Shown piece by piece: positions 47,888 through 56,830 of a DNA stretch of 64,000 nt. The stretch lies in the NCBI RefSeq assembly GCF_902859935.1, contig NZ_CADIKI010000001.1, positions 248,001 through 312,000 on the forward strand, read 5' to 3'. Numbering within the stretch: position 1 is the first letter of the stretch; each line of letters starts with the position of its first letter. The stretch comes from Paraburkholderia fynbosensis (GTDB taxonomy: Bacteria > Pseudomonadota > Gammaproteobacteria > Burkholderiales > Burkholderiaceae). Both the position numbers and the translations under genes were made by a program. Below the pieces are notes generated by a model that was not told the origin of the DNA, searched no databases, and saw only the letters and a list, made by a program, of their open reading frames with translations.

Positions 47888-48323
47888 GGCGGGCACTTCA
47901 TCCTGGTTGATAAGCTTGGCGGACAGACACGGGCTAAAAAGACCAGGCCGGGCAAGTTCGCCGTACGGGGAATATGGAACGCGCAGGTCGGCGACGGCCG
48001 CCGAACGCGGATCCGGCCGCTCTGTCGAGCCGCCGTTGCGCGCCACAGCCGGCGTGCTTTCTTGAGCACACCTGCGTGCCGTTTTGCGGTGTTCGACTGC
48101 GGTTTCACCTGCGCCCGCTGGTCGCGCCTAGGGCAGATTGCGCCGGCACAGCCGCGAAACGAACAAAAATCGGACGAAAAGCGGGCAAAACAGCCAAAAA
48201 CGGAAAGAAAACCGGCGATAGCGGGCAAAACCAGGGGCAGGTAGCCGGTGGGCCGCGCCAGCGAGCTCAGCGCGGCTTATGGCGGCACATGAGCGAGGGG
48301 GCGCCGCAAGGCGGCTAAAAAGT
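47888..48323. other. Divergent intergenic region with phased A-tracts
   Basis: Between the aminotransferase and the Mth938-like gene lie over 400 bases without a recognised gene. The region 48165-48230 contains six A-tracts with nearly helical spacing (listed separately). Promoters for both flanking genes should lie here. Confidence 0.5.
48165..48230. repeat. Helically phased A-tract array, predicted DNA bend
   Basis: Runs of four or five A on the plus strand lie at 48165-48169, 48177-48180, 48187-48190, 48196-48200, 48208-48211 and 48227-48230. The distances between centres are about 11.5, 10, 9.5, 11.5 and 19 bases, so all are close to whole turns of the helix. Such arrays bend DNA strongly and are unusual in a GC-rich genome. 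Confidence 0.7.
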
Positions 48324-48329
48324 TATAAT
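48324..48329 (+). promoter_or_regulatory. Putative -10 element of the Mth938-like gene
   Basis: A perfect TATAAT stands about 95 bases downstream of the A-tract array. No good -35 hexamer is found 16-18 bases upstream. A transcript from here would have a leader of about 165 bases before the proposed TTG start. Confidence 0.45.
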
Positions 48330-48498
48330 TTAGCGGATTTTGGCCGACTTCCGCAATGCACCAACCGCATCGGCAAGCCTTTTCGGCCCCTTCTTCTTTT
48401 TGGCCCCTTGTGTCCAATCGCGTGGAACCGCCCTGCTGGCTCCGTCCCACCAGGCCGCCAACACGCATGATGTCTCACGACGACTTCGGAAAACCAAT

Positions 48499-48873
48499 TT
48501 GAAATTACATCAGGATTCCAGCGGCGCCCTCAACACCGTCACCGGCTATGGCGCCGACTATGTCGAAATCAATGCGGTCCGCCATTCGGGCAGCCTCCTC
48601 GTGCTGCCGGAGGCGCCCGTCATCCCCTGGCCCGTCTCTTCTTTCGACCAGCTGAGCGCCGAGCACTTTGCGATGCTGATCGATGCCGCACCCGAAGTGG
48701 TCATATTCGGCAGCGGCGAGCGGCTGCGCTTTCCGCACCCGCGCCTGACGGCCGCGCTCACCGCGAAGCGCATCGGCGTCGAAACGATGGACTTCAAGGC
48801 CGCCTGCCGCACCTACAACATTCTGATGGCCGAGGGCCGCAAAGTTGCCGCCGCGTTGCTGATCGAGGCGTAG
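48499..48873 (+). CDS. Mth938-like domain protein (DUF498)
   Basis: This 124-residue protein matches the Mth938/NDUFAF3-like fold: GYGADYVEINAVRHSGSLLVLPEAPVIPWPV and FGSGERLRFPHPRLTAALTAKRIGVETMDFKAACRTYNILMAEGRKV in order. The mitochondrial relative helps complex I assembly. The bacterial role is not known. No ATG is available: the frame is entered at a TTG (48499-48501) just before KLHQDSSG, with GGAAAA about eight bases upstream. A long leader separates it from the TATAAT at 48324. The arn cluster lies downstream but about 355 bases away. Confidence 0.8.
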   Translation: MKLHQDSSGALNTVTGYGADYVEINAVRHSGSLLVLPEAPVIPWPVSSFDQLSAEHFAMLIDAAPEVVIFGSGERLRFPHPRLTAALTAKRIGVETMDFKAACRTYNILMAEGRKVAAALLIEA

Positions 48874-49228
48874 CACCGGAGCGGGGTTGCGCGGCGGTAC
48901 GGGCGCGGCATAGCCGTGGCGTCGTCCAGCCCCGCTTCCCAGGGGTGCCGCGCCGCCCTTGCGCTCTCGCCGCATCACGGCCGATCACGTACACTGCGCG
49001 CCATCGGTGTGGTGCCGGCAAATCGCGCCTGGTCATGCGTAGCATCTTACCGCGTCGGACCCGGCAGCCGACGCCCGCGCGCCCACCGCCGAAGCCGACT
49101 GCGGCGGGCGCGACGCCGCAGCTCCGCACGCAGTGCTCCGCGAATGGCCGCCCCGCGAACGACCGTTCGCCGTTTCCAGATAACATCGCGTCGCCGCCCA
49201 CGCGGCGTCGCCATAAAGGTTGAAATTC
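48874..49228. other. Gap between the Mth938-like gene and arnT
   Basis: These 355 bases are GC-rich and hold no recognised gene. A promoter for the arn cluster should lie here; TACACT near 48985 is a weak -10 candidate. I see no PmrA-type direct repeat. Confidence 0.4.
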
Positions 49229-50950
49229 ATGAACGATACGCCGTCGAGGCTACCGCTCAACCGCACCACGATCCTGCTGCTGGTGCTGGCTCTCGCCGTG
49301 ATCTGGTTCGTGCCGCTCGGCTGGCGCCATCTGCTGCCGAGCGACGAAGGCCGCTATGCCGAAATGGCGCGCGAGATGTTCGTCACCGGCGACTGGATCA
49401 CGCCGCGCTACAACGGCTACAAGTACTTCGAGAAGCCGCCGCTGCAAACCTGGGCGAACGCGCTCACGTTCGCCTGGTTCGGCATCGGCGAGTGGCAGGC
49501 GCGCCTGTACACCGCGCTGACGGGCTTCGCCGGCGTGCTGCTGATCGGCTTCACCGGCGCGCGCGTGTTCAACGCGGCGACCGGCGTATTCGCCGCGATC
49601 GTGCTGGCGTGCTCGCCGTACTGGAATCTGATGGGCCACTTCAACACGCTCGACATGGGCCTGTCGTTCTGGATGGCGCTGACGCTCTGTGCGCTGATGC
49701 TCGCGCAACGTCCCAACCTGCCGAGCTCGTGGGTGCGCGGCTGGATGTGGGTGTGCTGGGCGTCGATGGCGCTGGCGGTGTTGTCCAAGGGGCTCGTCGG
49801 CGTGATCCTGCCGGGCGCCGTGCTGGTGCTCTACACGCTGATCGCGCGCGACTGGGCATTGTGGAAACGCCTGCATGTGATCGGCGGCCTGATCGTATTC
49901 TTCGTCATCGTCACGCCGTGGTTCGTGCTGGTGCAGCAGCGCAATCCGGAATTCCTGAACTTCTTCTTCATCGTCCAGCAGTTCAAGCGCTATCTGACGC
50001 CCGAGCAGAACCGCCCCGGCGCGTTCTACTACTTCGTGCCGGTGCTGCTGGTGGGCTTTCTGCCGTGGCTGTCGGTGACGCTGCAAAGCGTGCGCCACGC
50101 CTGGCGCACGCCGCGCCAGCCGAACGGCTTCGCGCCGGTCACGCTGATGCTCGTGTGGATCGCTTTCATCTTCCTGTTCTTCAGCGCCTCGCATTCGAAG
50201 CTGCTCTCCTATACGCTGCCGATCGCCCCACCGATCGCGCTCCTGATCGGCATGTATCTGCCGCTCGTCACGCGCGACCAGTGGCGCCGGCATCTGGCGG
50301 GCTACGCGCTGTTTCTCGTCGTCGCCGCGTTTGCCGCGCTGTTCATGACGCGTCTGGGCAGCGCGCGCAACCCGGCCGAGCTGTACGCCGAGTACCGTGG
50401 CTGGGTGCTCGGCGCGCTCGGCGTCGCGTTCGCGCTCACGCTCGGCGCGCTGTGGCTGAACCGCCGCAGCCGGGCCGGCAGCCTCGGTGCGATCGCCTGC
50501 TTCGGCGCGGCGTGGCTCCTGCTCGGGACGATCGCCGGCACCGGTCACGACGTGTTCGGCCGCCTTAGCTCCGGCGCGCCGCTCGCCCCCGCGATCAAGG
50601 CCCAGCTCGCGAAGCTGCCCGCGGATACGCCGTTCTATTCGGTCGGCGTGCTCGACCACACCCTGCCGTTCTATATCGACCACACGATGATCATGGTCGA
50701 GCATCCCGACGAACTGGCGTTCGGCGTGTCCGTCGAACCGCAGAAGTGGGTGCCGTCCATCGACGCATGGATCGAACGCTGGAAGGCAGAGCGCTACGCG
50801 CTCGCGCTGATCCCGCCGCCGACCTACGAGCGCCTCGTCAAGGAAGGCCTGCCGATGCAGGTGATCGCGCGCGATTCGCGCCGCGTGGTGGTGATGAAAC
50901 CGCTCGCGGCGGCCGACGCGCCGGCGGCCGTGGAAAAACCACAACAATGA
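49229..50950 (+). CDS. arnT: ArnT-like lipid A 4-amino-4-deoxy-L-arabinose transferase
   Basis: This 573-residue membrane glycosyltransferase moves L-Ara4N from undecaprenyl phosphate to lipid A on the periplasmic side. The first helix (TILLLVLALAVIWFVPLGW) is followed by the catalytic acidic loop LPSDEGRYAEMAREMF and about a dozen hydrophobic segments. A periplasmic C-terminal domain ends the protein. It is the first gene of the arn set, with the ArnE-like protein after 25 bases. Ara4N addition lowers the negative charge of LPS and gives polymyxin resistance. Confidence 0.9.
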   Translation: MNDTPSRLPLNRTTILLLVLALAVIWFVPLGWRHLLPSDEGRYAEMAREMFVTGDWITPRYNGYKYFEKPPLQTWANALTFAWFGIGEWQARLYTALTGFAGVLLIGFTGARVFNAATGVFAAIVLACSPYWNLMGHFNTLDMGLSFWMALTLCALMLAQRPNLPSSWVRGWMWVCWASMALAVLSKGLVGVILPGAVLVLYTLIARDWALWKRLHVIGGLIVFFVIVTPWFVLVQQRNPEFLNFFFIVQQFKRYLTPEQNRPGAFYYFVPVLLVGFLPWLSVTLQSVRHAWRTPRQPNGFAPVTLMLVWIAFIFLFFSASHSKLLSYTLPIAPPIALLIGMYLPLVTRDQWRRHLAGYALFLVVAAFAALFMTRLGSARNPAELYAEYRGWVLGALGVAFALTLGALWLNRRSRAGSLGAIACFGAAWLLLGTIAGTGHDVFGRLSSGAPLAPAIKAQLAKLPADTPFYSVGVLDHTLPFYIDHTMIMVEHPDELAFGVSVEPQKWVPSIDAWIERWKAERYALALIPPPTYERLVKEGLPMQVIARDSRRVVVMKPLAAADAPAAVEKPQQ

Positions 50951-50975
50951 CCCCATCTCAGGATTCAATCGTTCG

Positions 50976-51347
50976 ATGAACCCGATTTCCCTCTTTTGCA
51001 TCCTCGCCGGCGTGACATTGAACGCCGCCGCGCAGTTGCTGCTCAAAGCCGGCACGAATGCCGTTGGACACTTCGAATTCACCCGTGCGAACATCCTGCC
51101 CATCGGCTGGCGGCTCGCAACCCAGCCGCCGCTCATCGCGGGGCTCGCGTGCTATGTGGTGAGCCTGGTGGTCTGGGTGGTAGGGCTGTCGCGAGTGGAC
51201 GTGTCGATCGCCTATCCGATGCTGTCGCTCGGCTATGTGGTAAACGCGTTCGCGGCGTGGTACCTGTTCGGCGAAGTGTTGTCGGTGCAGAAGCTGGTCG
51301 GGATCGGCATCATCCTGCTCGGCGTAGTCATCGTCGCGCGCAGCTAG
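50976..51347 (+). CDS. ArnE-like small multidrug-resistance-type flippase subunit
   Basis: This 123-residue protein has four hydrophobic helices of the EamA/SMR type (LFCILAGVTLNAAAQLLLKAG; LIAGLACYVVSLVVWVVGLS; VDVSIAYPMLSLGYVVNAFAAWYLF; LVGIGIILLGVVIVARS). In enterics ArnE and ArnF together flip undecaprenyl-phosphate-Ara4N. Only one such gene is present here, so it would act as a homodimer or with a partner encoded elsewhere. It follows arnT by 25 bases. A gap of about 250 bases to arnB may contain a second promoter. Confidence 0.83.
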   Translation: MNPISLFCILAGVTLNAAAQLLLKAGTNAVGHFEFTRANILPIGWRLATQPPLIAGLACYVVSLVVWVVGLSRVDVSIAYPMLSLGYVVNAFAAWYLFGEVLSVQKLVGIGIILLGVVIVARS

Positions 51348-51594
51348 ACGCGAACGCCGCCGCTGCGTGCTGGCGAAAACGTTTTTTGCCGTTTATCGTC
51401 CGCGCCGGACTGGCGCGGGCCGGCCTGAGCAAGATACCGTCAGCGCAGCCTGCGGACGGACCAAGCATGACCTAAGGTTGATCGCAGTATGCTGTGCGGT
51501 TGCGCATTTTTCGCCGCCGCCTTGGGTTTGCGCGTAGTTTGTGGTTTACTTCGCGCCCTTCGGGTAGCGCCCCTTTCAATCGAGCGAAGCATTC

Positions 51595-52746
51595 ATGAGC
51601 CAGTCAACAGTCCCGTTTTTGCCGTTTGTCAAACCTGAAATCGATGAAGAAACGATTCAGGGCGTCGCCGACGTGCTGCGCTCCGGCTGGATCACCACCG
51701 GTCCACAGAACCAGAAGTTCGAGGCGGCGCTGTCCGAGTTCTGCGGCGGCCGTCCGGTGCGCACGTTCAACTCCGGCACGGCGACGCTGGAGATCGGGCT
51801 GCGCATTGCCGGCGTGGGCGCGGGAGACGAAGTCATCACGACGCCCGCCTCCTGGGTCTCGACCAGCAACGTGATCCTCGAAACCGGTGCTACGCCGGTG
51901 TTCGTCGACATCGATCCGGTGACGCGCAACATCGACCTCGGCCTGCTCGAAAAAGCCATCACCCCGCGCACGAAGGCACTGCTGCCGGTGTTTCTGTCCG
52001 GCCTGCCGGTCGACATGGACCGCCTCTACGCGATCGCCCGCGCGCACAAGCTGCGCGTCATCGAAGATGCCGCGCAGGCCTTCGGTTCGACGTGGAACGG
52101 CGAGCGCATCGGCAAGCTCGGCGACATCGTGTCGTTCAGCTTCCACGCGAACAAGAACCTGACCTCGATCGAAGGCGGCGCGCTGGTGCTGAACAACGAG
52201 GAGGAAGCCGTGCTGGCCCAGAAATACCGGCTGCAAGGCATCACCCGCACGGGCTTCGACGGCATGGACTGCGACGTGCTCGGCGGCAAATACAATCTGA
52301 CGGACGTCGCCGCGCGCGTCGGCCTCGGCCAGCTGCCGCATCTCGAGCGCTTTCTCGAACAGCGCAAAAAACTCGTGCGTGCGTATTTCGCGGGCTTCGA
52401 AGGCGGCGCGGCGGTGAAACTGGGCGTCGGCCTGCCGTTTGCCGACTTCGGCAACAGCAACTGGCACATGTTCCAGATCACGCTGCCGCTGGAAAAACTC
52501 TCGCTGGACCGCGCCGGCTTCATGGCGCAACTGAAGGAACGCGGCATCGGGTCGGGCATGCATTACCCGGCGATCCATCTGTTCACGCTGTATCGTGCAC
52601 TCGGCTTCAAGGAAGGCATGTTCCCGCATGCGGAGCGCTTCGGCGCGAGCACCGTCACGCTGCCGCTCTTCACGTTGATGAACGAAAGCGACGTGGCGCG
52701 CGTCTGCCGCGCGGTCAATGAAATTTGCGAACAATACGGAAAATAA
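51595..52746 (+). CDS. arnB: UDP-4-amino-4-deoxy-L-arabinose aminotransferase ArnB
   Basis: ArnB is the PLP enzyme that aminates UDP-4-keto-arabinose using glutamate. The 383-residue protein is of the DegT/DnrJ/EryC1/StrS family. The PLP lysine is in SFSFHANKNLTSIEGGAL, preceded by the conserved VIEDAAQAFGSTWNGERIGKLGD block. It starts a tightly packed run arnB-arnC-formyltransferase-dehydrogenase-arnD with 4-base overlaps or gaps under 15 bases. Confidence 0.92.
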   Translation: MSQSTVPFLPFVKPEIDEETIQGVADVLRSGWITTGPQNQKFEAALSEFCGGRPVRTFNSGTATLEIGLRIAGVGAGDEVITTPASWVSTSNVILETGATPVFVDIDPVTRNIDLGLLEKAITPRTKALLPVFLSGLPVDMDRLYAIARAHKLRVIEDAAQAFGSTWNGERIGKLGDIVSFSFHANKNLTSIEGGALVLNNEEEAVLAQKYRLQGITRTGFDGMDCDVLGGKYNLTDVAARVGLGQLPHLERFLEQRKKLVRAYFAGFEGGAAVKLGVGLPFADFGNSNWHMFQITLPLEKLSLDRAGFMAQLKERGIGSGMHYPAIHLFTLYRALGFKEGMFPHAERFGASTVTLPLFTLMNESDVARVCRAVNEICEQYGK

Positions 52747-52752
52747 GCGGAA

Positions 52753-53796
52753 ATGATTTATTCGGAACATCGCGCCGCCGCACCGGAAGTGTCGATCATC
52801 ATCCCGGTGTACAACGAGGAAGCGGGGCTGGCCGCGCTGTTCGCGCGCCTCTATCCGGCGCTCGACGCGCTCGGCACCCGTTACGAAGTGATCTTCATCA
52901 ACGACGGCAGCCGCGACAAATCCGCCGCCCTGCTCGCCGAGCAATTCCGCGCGCGGCCCGACACCACCCGCGTGATTCTGCTGAACGGCAATTACGGCCA
53001 GCACATGGCGATTCTTGCGGGCTTCGAACAGTCGCGCGGCGAGATCGTCATCACGCTCGACGCCGACCTGCAGAACCCGCCGGAGGAAATCGGCAAGCTG
53101 GTGTCGAAGATGCGCGAAGGCTTCGATTACGTCGGCACGATCCGTCTGCAACGCCAGGACAGCCTGTGGCGCCGCAAGGCGTCGCGCGCGATGAACCGGT
53201 TGCGCGAGCGCATCACCCGCATCAAGATGACCGACCAGGGCTGCATGCTGCGCGCGTACAGCCGGCACATCATCGACACGATCAATCGCTGCGGCGAAAT
53301 CAACACCTTCATTCCGGCGCTCGCGTACACGTTCGCGCAGAATCCGGTCGAAATCGAAGTCGCGCACGAAGAGCGCTTTGCCGGCGAATCGAAGTATTCG
53401 CTGTACTCGCTGATCCGCTTGAATTTCGACCTCGTCACCGGCTTCTCGGTGGTGCCGCTGCAATGGCTGTCGTTCATCGGCGTGATCCTGTCGCTTGGCT
53501 CCGCCGCGCTGTTCGTGCTGCTGCTGATTCGCCGCTTCATCATCGGCGCGGAAGTGCAAGGTGTGTTCACGCTGTTCGCTATCACCTTCTTCCTGCTCGG
53601 CGTGATCATCTTCGCGCTCGGCCTGCTCGGCGAGTACATCGGCCGGATCTACCAGCAGGTACGCGCGCGGCCGCGCTATCTGGTGCAAACCATACTTGAG
53701 CAGCGCGACGGCGCGGCCGTCGCCGAAGTGCCGCGCCAGGCCGTCGTGCAGGCGGTGCAAGCCGCGCCGCTGATCGATCAGGGGCCGACGCCATGA
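52753..53796 (+). CDS. arnC: Undecaprenyl-phosphate 4-deoxy-4-formamido-L-arabinose transferase ArnC
   Basis: ArnC moves the formamido sugar from UDP to undecaprenyl phosphate in the inner membrane. The 347-residue protein has an N-terminal GT-A domain (VSIIIPVYNEEAGL; the metal-binding DADLQNPPEEI) and two C-terminal membrane helices (LVTGFSVVPLQWLSFIGVIL; FTLFAITFFLLGVIIFALGLLG). It begins six bases after arnB and overlaps the next gene by four bases. Confidence 0.92.
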   Translation: MIYSEHRAAAPEVSIIIPVYNEEAGLAALFARLYPALDALGTRYEVIFINDGSRDKSAALLAEQFRARPDTTRVILLNGNYGQHMAILAGFEQSRGEIVITLDADLQNPPEEIGKLVSKMREGFDYVGTIRLQRQDSLWRRKASRAMNRLRERITRIKMTDQGCMLRAYSRHIIDTINRCGEINTFIPALAYTFAQNPVEIEVAHEERFAGESKYSLYSLIRLNFDLVTGFSVVPLQWLSFIGVILSLGSAALFVLLLIRRFIIGAEVQGVFTLFAITFFLLGVIIFALGLLGEYIGRIYQQVRARPRYLVQTILEQRDGAAVAEVPRQAVVQAVQAAPLIDQGPTP

Positions 53797-54728
53797 ACCC
53801 GCGCGCCGTCGTATTCGCCTATCACAACGTCGGCGTGCGCTGCCTGCAGGTGCTGCTCGCGCGCGGTGTGGACGTGGCGCTGGTCGTCACCCACGAAGAC
53901 AACCCGAGCGAAAACATCTGGTTCGGCAGCGTGGCCTCGGTCGCGGCCGAGCACGGCATTCCGGTCATTACGCCGGCCGATCCGAAGAGCGCGGAGTTGC
54001 GCGCCGCGCTCAGCGCCGCGCGCCCGGACTTCATCTTTTCGTTCTATTACCGCCACATGTTGCCGGTCGACCTGCTCGCGCTCGCCGCACGGGGCGCTTA
54101 CAACATGCATGGCTCGCTGCTGCCGAAATACCGCGGCCGCGTGCCGACCAACTGGGCGGTGATCCACGGCGAGACCGAAACCGGCGCGACGCTGCACGAA
54201 ATGGCCGCCAAGCCCGACGCGGGCGCGATCATCGCGCAGACGCCGGTGCCGATCCTGCCCGACGACACCGCCGCGCAGGTGTTCGACAAGGTCACGGTCG
54301 CCGCCGAGCAAACCCTGTGGCGCGTGCTGCCGGCACTGCTGGCGGGCGAAGCGCCGCATTTGCCGAACGACCTCGCGCACGGCAGCTATCACGGCGGACG
54401 CAAACCGGAAGACGGCCGAATCGACTGGAGCCAGCCCGCGCAGCAGGTCTACAACCTGATTCGCGCGGTCGCGCCGCCCTATCCCGGCGCGTTCACCGAT
54501 CTCGACGGACACCGCTTCATCGTCGCCCGCGCACGGCTGGCCGCGCCCGGCGCGCTCCGTCCGGATTTGCCGCCGGGCCTGCACGTAAGCGATAATGCCT
54601 TTTTTGCGATCTGCGGCGACGGCCGCTCGATCATCATCCACGAATTGCGGCACCAGCACGACGGCGGCGAAACTGTCGTCAGCCCGGCGGCATTCGCCCA
54701 GCTCATCCAAACTCCCCGACCTTCATGA
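53793..54728 (+). CDS. UDP-Ara4N formyltransferase (ArnA N-terminal half as separate protein)
   Basis: This 311-residue protein corresponds to the N-terminal half of E. coli ArnA. It uses N10-formyl-tetrahydrofolate to formylate UDP-Ara4N. The catalytic region is GAYNMHGSLLPKYRG (Asn, His) with the following Asp in KPDAGAIIAQT. In enterics it is fused to the dehydrogenase; here the two are separate proteins whose genes overlap by four bases in the same order. The arrangement suggests either an ancestral split state or a secondary fission. Confidence 0.9.
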   Translation: MNPRAVVFAYHNVGVRCLQVLLARGVDVALVVTHEDNPSENIWFGSVASVAAEHGIPVITPADPKSAELRAALSAARPDFIFSFYYRHMLPVDLLALAARGAYNMHGSLLPKYRGRVPTNWAVIHGETETGATLHEMAAKPDAGAIIAQTPVPILPDDTAAQVFDKVTVAAEQTLWRVLPALLAGEAPHLPNDLAHGSYHGGRKPEDGRIDWSQPAQQVYNLIRAVAPPYPGAFTDLDGHRFIVARARLAAPGALRPDLPPGLHVSDNAFFAICGDGRSIIIHELRHQHDGGETVVSPAAFAQLIQTPRPS

Positions 54729-55771
54729 AAAAAGTCCTGATTCTGGGTGTGAACGGCTTCATCGGCCATCACCTGTCCAAACGCATTCTCGAAACGACCG
54801 ATTGGGAAGTCTTCGGGATGGACATGCAGACCGAACGTCTGGGCGACCTCATCAATCACGAGCGGATGCACTTCTTCGAAGGCGACATCACGATCAACAA
54901 GGAGTGGGTCGAGTATCACATCAAGAAGTGCGATGTGATCCTGCCGCTGGTCGCGATCGCCACGCCCGCCACCTACGTGAAGCAGCCGTTGCGCGTGTTC
55001 GAGCTGGACTTCGAGGCGAACCTGCCGATCGTGCGTTCGGCCGTCAAGTACGGCAAGCACCTCGTGTTTCCGTCGACCTCCGAGGTCTATGGCATGTGCA
55101 CGGACGAGCAGTTCGATCCGGAAGAATCGCAACTGTCGTACGGCCCGATCAACAAGCCGCGCTGGATCTACGCGTGCTCGAAGCAGTTGATGGACCGCGT
55201 GATCTGGGGTTACGGCATGGAAGGCCTGAACTTCACGCTGTTCCGTCCGTTCAACTGGATCGGCCCGGGCCTCGACTCGATCTACACGCCGAAGGAAGGC
55301 AGCTCGCGCGTGGTCACGCAGTTCCTCGGACACATCGTGCGCGGCGAGAACATCAGCCTCGTCGACGGCGGTGCGCAAAAGCGCGCGTTCACGGATATCG
55401 ACGACGGCATCGGCGCGCTGATGAAGATCATCGAGAACAAGGACGGCGTCGCCACCGGCAAGATCTACAACATCGGCAACCCGATCAACAATTTCTCGGT
55501 GCGCGAACTCGCGCACAAGATGCTGACGCTCGCCGCCGAATTCCCCGAATACGCGGACACGGCCAGACAGGTGCAACTGATCGAAACGTCGTCGGGCGCG
55601 TACTACGGCGCCGGCTACCAGGACGTGCAGAACCGCGTGCCGAAAATCGACAACACGATGCAGGAACTCGGCTGGGCGCCCAAGTCGACCTTCGACGAAG
55701 CGCTGCGCAAGATTTTCGAAGCGTATCGCGGCCATGTCGGCGAAGCCCGCGCGCTCGTCGAACAGCAATAA
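54725..55771 (+). CDS. UDP-glucuronate decarboxylase (ArnA C-terminal half as separate protein)
   Basis: This 348-residue NAD-dependent SDR oxidatively decarboxylates UDP-glucuronate to UDP-4-keto-arabinose, the first specific step. The NAD motif is GVNGFIGHHL. The Ser-Glu of ArnA (Ser433/Glu434) appears in STSEVYG, the Tyr-Lys in YACSK, and the Arg equivalent to Arg619 in YQDVQNRVPKID. All ArnA decarboxylase residues are thus present without the formyltransferase domain. It overlaps the formyltransferase gene by four bases and is followed by arnD after 12 bases. Confidence 0.92.
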   Translation: MKKVLILGVNGFIGHHLSKRILETTDWEVFGMDMQTERLGDLINHERMHFFEGDITINKEWVEYHIKKCDVILPLVAIATPATYVKQPLRVFELDFEANLPIVRSAVKYGKHLVFPSTSEVYGMCTDEQFDPEESQLSYGPINKPRWIYACSKQLMDRVIWGYGMEGLNFTLFRPFNWIGPGLDSIYTPKEGSSRVVTQFLGHIVRGENISLVDGGAQKRAFTDIDDGIGALMKIIENKDGVATGKIYNIGNPINNFSVRELAHKMLTLAAEFPEYADTARQVQLIETSSGAYYGAGYQDVQNRVPKIDNTMQELGWAPKSTFDEALRKIFEAYRGHVGEARALVEQQ

Positions 55772-55783
55772 GGGCGGATCGCC

Positions 55784-56677
55784 TTGGCTCGTATCGTCCT
55801 GAAGATCGACGTTGACACGCTGCGCGGCACCCGCGAAGGCGTGCCGAATCTCGCGCGCATCTTTGATCGTTTCAAGGCGCGCGCCACCTTCCTCTTCAGC
55901 CTCGGTCCCGACCACACCGGTTGGGCGATGCGCCGCGTGTTGCGGCCGGGCTTTCTGAAGAAGGTGTCACGCACTTCGGTGGTCGAACACTACGGTGTCA
56001 AGCAATTGATGTACGGCGTGCTGCTGCCCGGTCCGGACATTGGGGCCAAGGCAGCCGCCGAGATGCGCGCGATCCACGAAGCCGGTTTCGAATGCGGCAT
56101 CCACACGTGGGATCATGTGTACTGGCAGGACAACGTGCGCTCGAAAGACCGCGCGTGGACCAGCGCGCAGATGCAGAAAAGCCATGACCGTTTCGTCGAG
56201 GTGTTCGGCGGTTCGCCGGCCACGCACGGCGCGGCGGGCTGGCAGATGAACGGCCATGCGTTCGAGCAGATCGACGCTTGGGGCATGCGGTATGCGTCCG
56301 ACGGGCGTGGCCACTCGCCGTATCTGCCGGTGGTCGGCGGCAGGACGCTCAGCCACGTGCAGATGCCGACCACGCTGCCCACGCTCGACGAAGTGCTTGG
56401 CGTGGACGGGGTCGATGAACACAACGTCGCGCAATGGATGCTCAAGCATACGGCCAGTAATCCGCACGACCAGGTGTTCACGTTGCACGCGGAACTCGAA
56501 GGGCAAAAGCTCGCGCCGATTTTCGAACAGCTGCTGGAAGGCTGGCGCGCGCAAGGCCATACCTTCGCGACGATGGGTGATTACTACGCCGCGCTAGACC
56601 GCAGCACGCTGCCATCGTACCCTGTTACGTGGGGCGAAATTCCAGGGCGTTCCGGCGAACTGATCGTCCAGCCCTGA
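55784..56677 (+). CDS. arnD: 4-deoxy-4-formamido-L-arabinose-phosphoundecaprenol deformylase ArnD
   Basis: ArnD removes the formyl group from the lipid-linked sugar before flipping. The 297-residue protein has the NodB-type deacetylase fold: ARIVLKIDVDTLRGT (metal Asp) and the metal His pair in GIHTWDHVYWQDN. It begins at a TTG (55784) with AGGGCGGA upstream, since no ATG fits. It is the last of the arn genes. No terminator is evident after it before bcp. Confidence 0.92.
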   Translation: MARIVLKIDVDTLRGTREGVPNLARIFDRFKARATFLFSLGPDHTGWAMRRVLRPGFLKKVSRTSVVEHYGVKQLMYGVLLPGPDIGAKAAAEMRAIHEAGFECGIHTWDHVYWQDNVRSKDRAWTSAQMQKSHDRFVEVFGGSPATHGAAGWQMNGHAFEQIDAWGMRYASDGRGHSPYLPVVGGRTLSHVQMPTTLPTLDEVLGVDGVDEHNVAQWMLKHTASNPHDQVFTLHAELEGQKLAPIFEQLLEGWRAQGHTFATMGDYYAALDRSTLPSYPVTWGEIPGRSGELIVQP

Positions 56678-56830
56678 GCGACGGATCGGCGGCCAAGCCT
56701 GACCACCCGGACGGAACCACAACCGGAATCGCCACCGCCGCGCGCAGGCGCCCACCTCCCCATAAGCCTCGATGCCAGGCCGACGCCACCGCACTAAAAC
56801 GGCGCCGGCCATAACAAACCGGAGAACCTC

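Noticed and set aside
49250..51136. A 628-residue minus-strand frame opposite arnT
   Set aside because: Antisense shadow with Arg/Gln/His-rich sequence and no recognisable motif.
51604..53760. A 718-residue minus-strand frame opposite arnB and arnC
   Set aside because: It is the antisense shadow of two well-supported genes; its Arg/His/Glu composition and lack of motifs are typical of such shadows.
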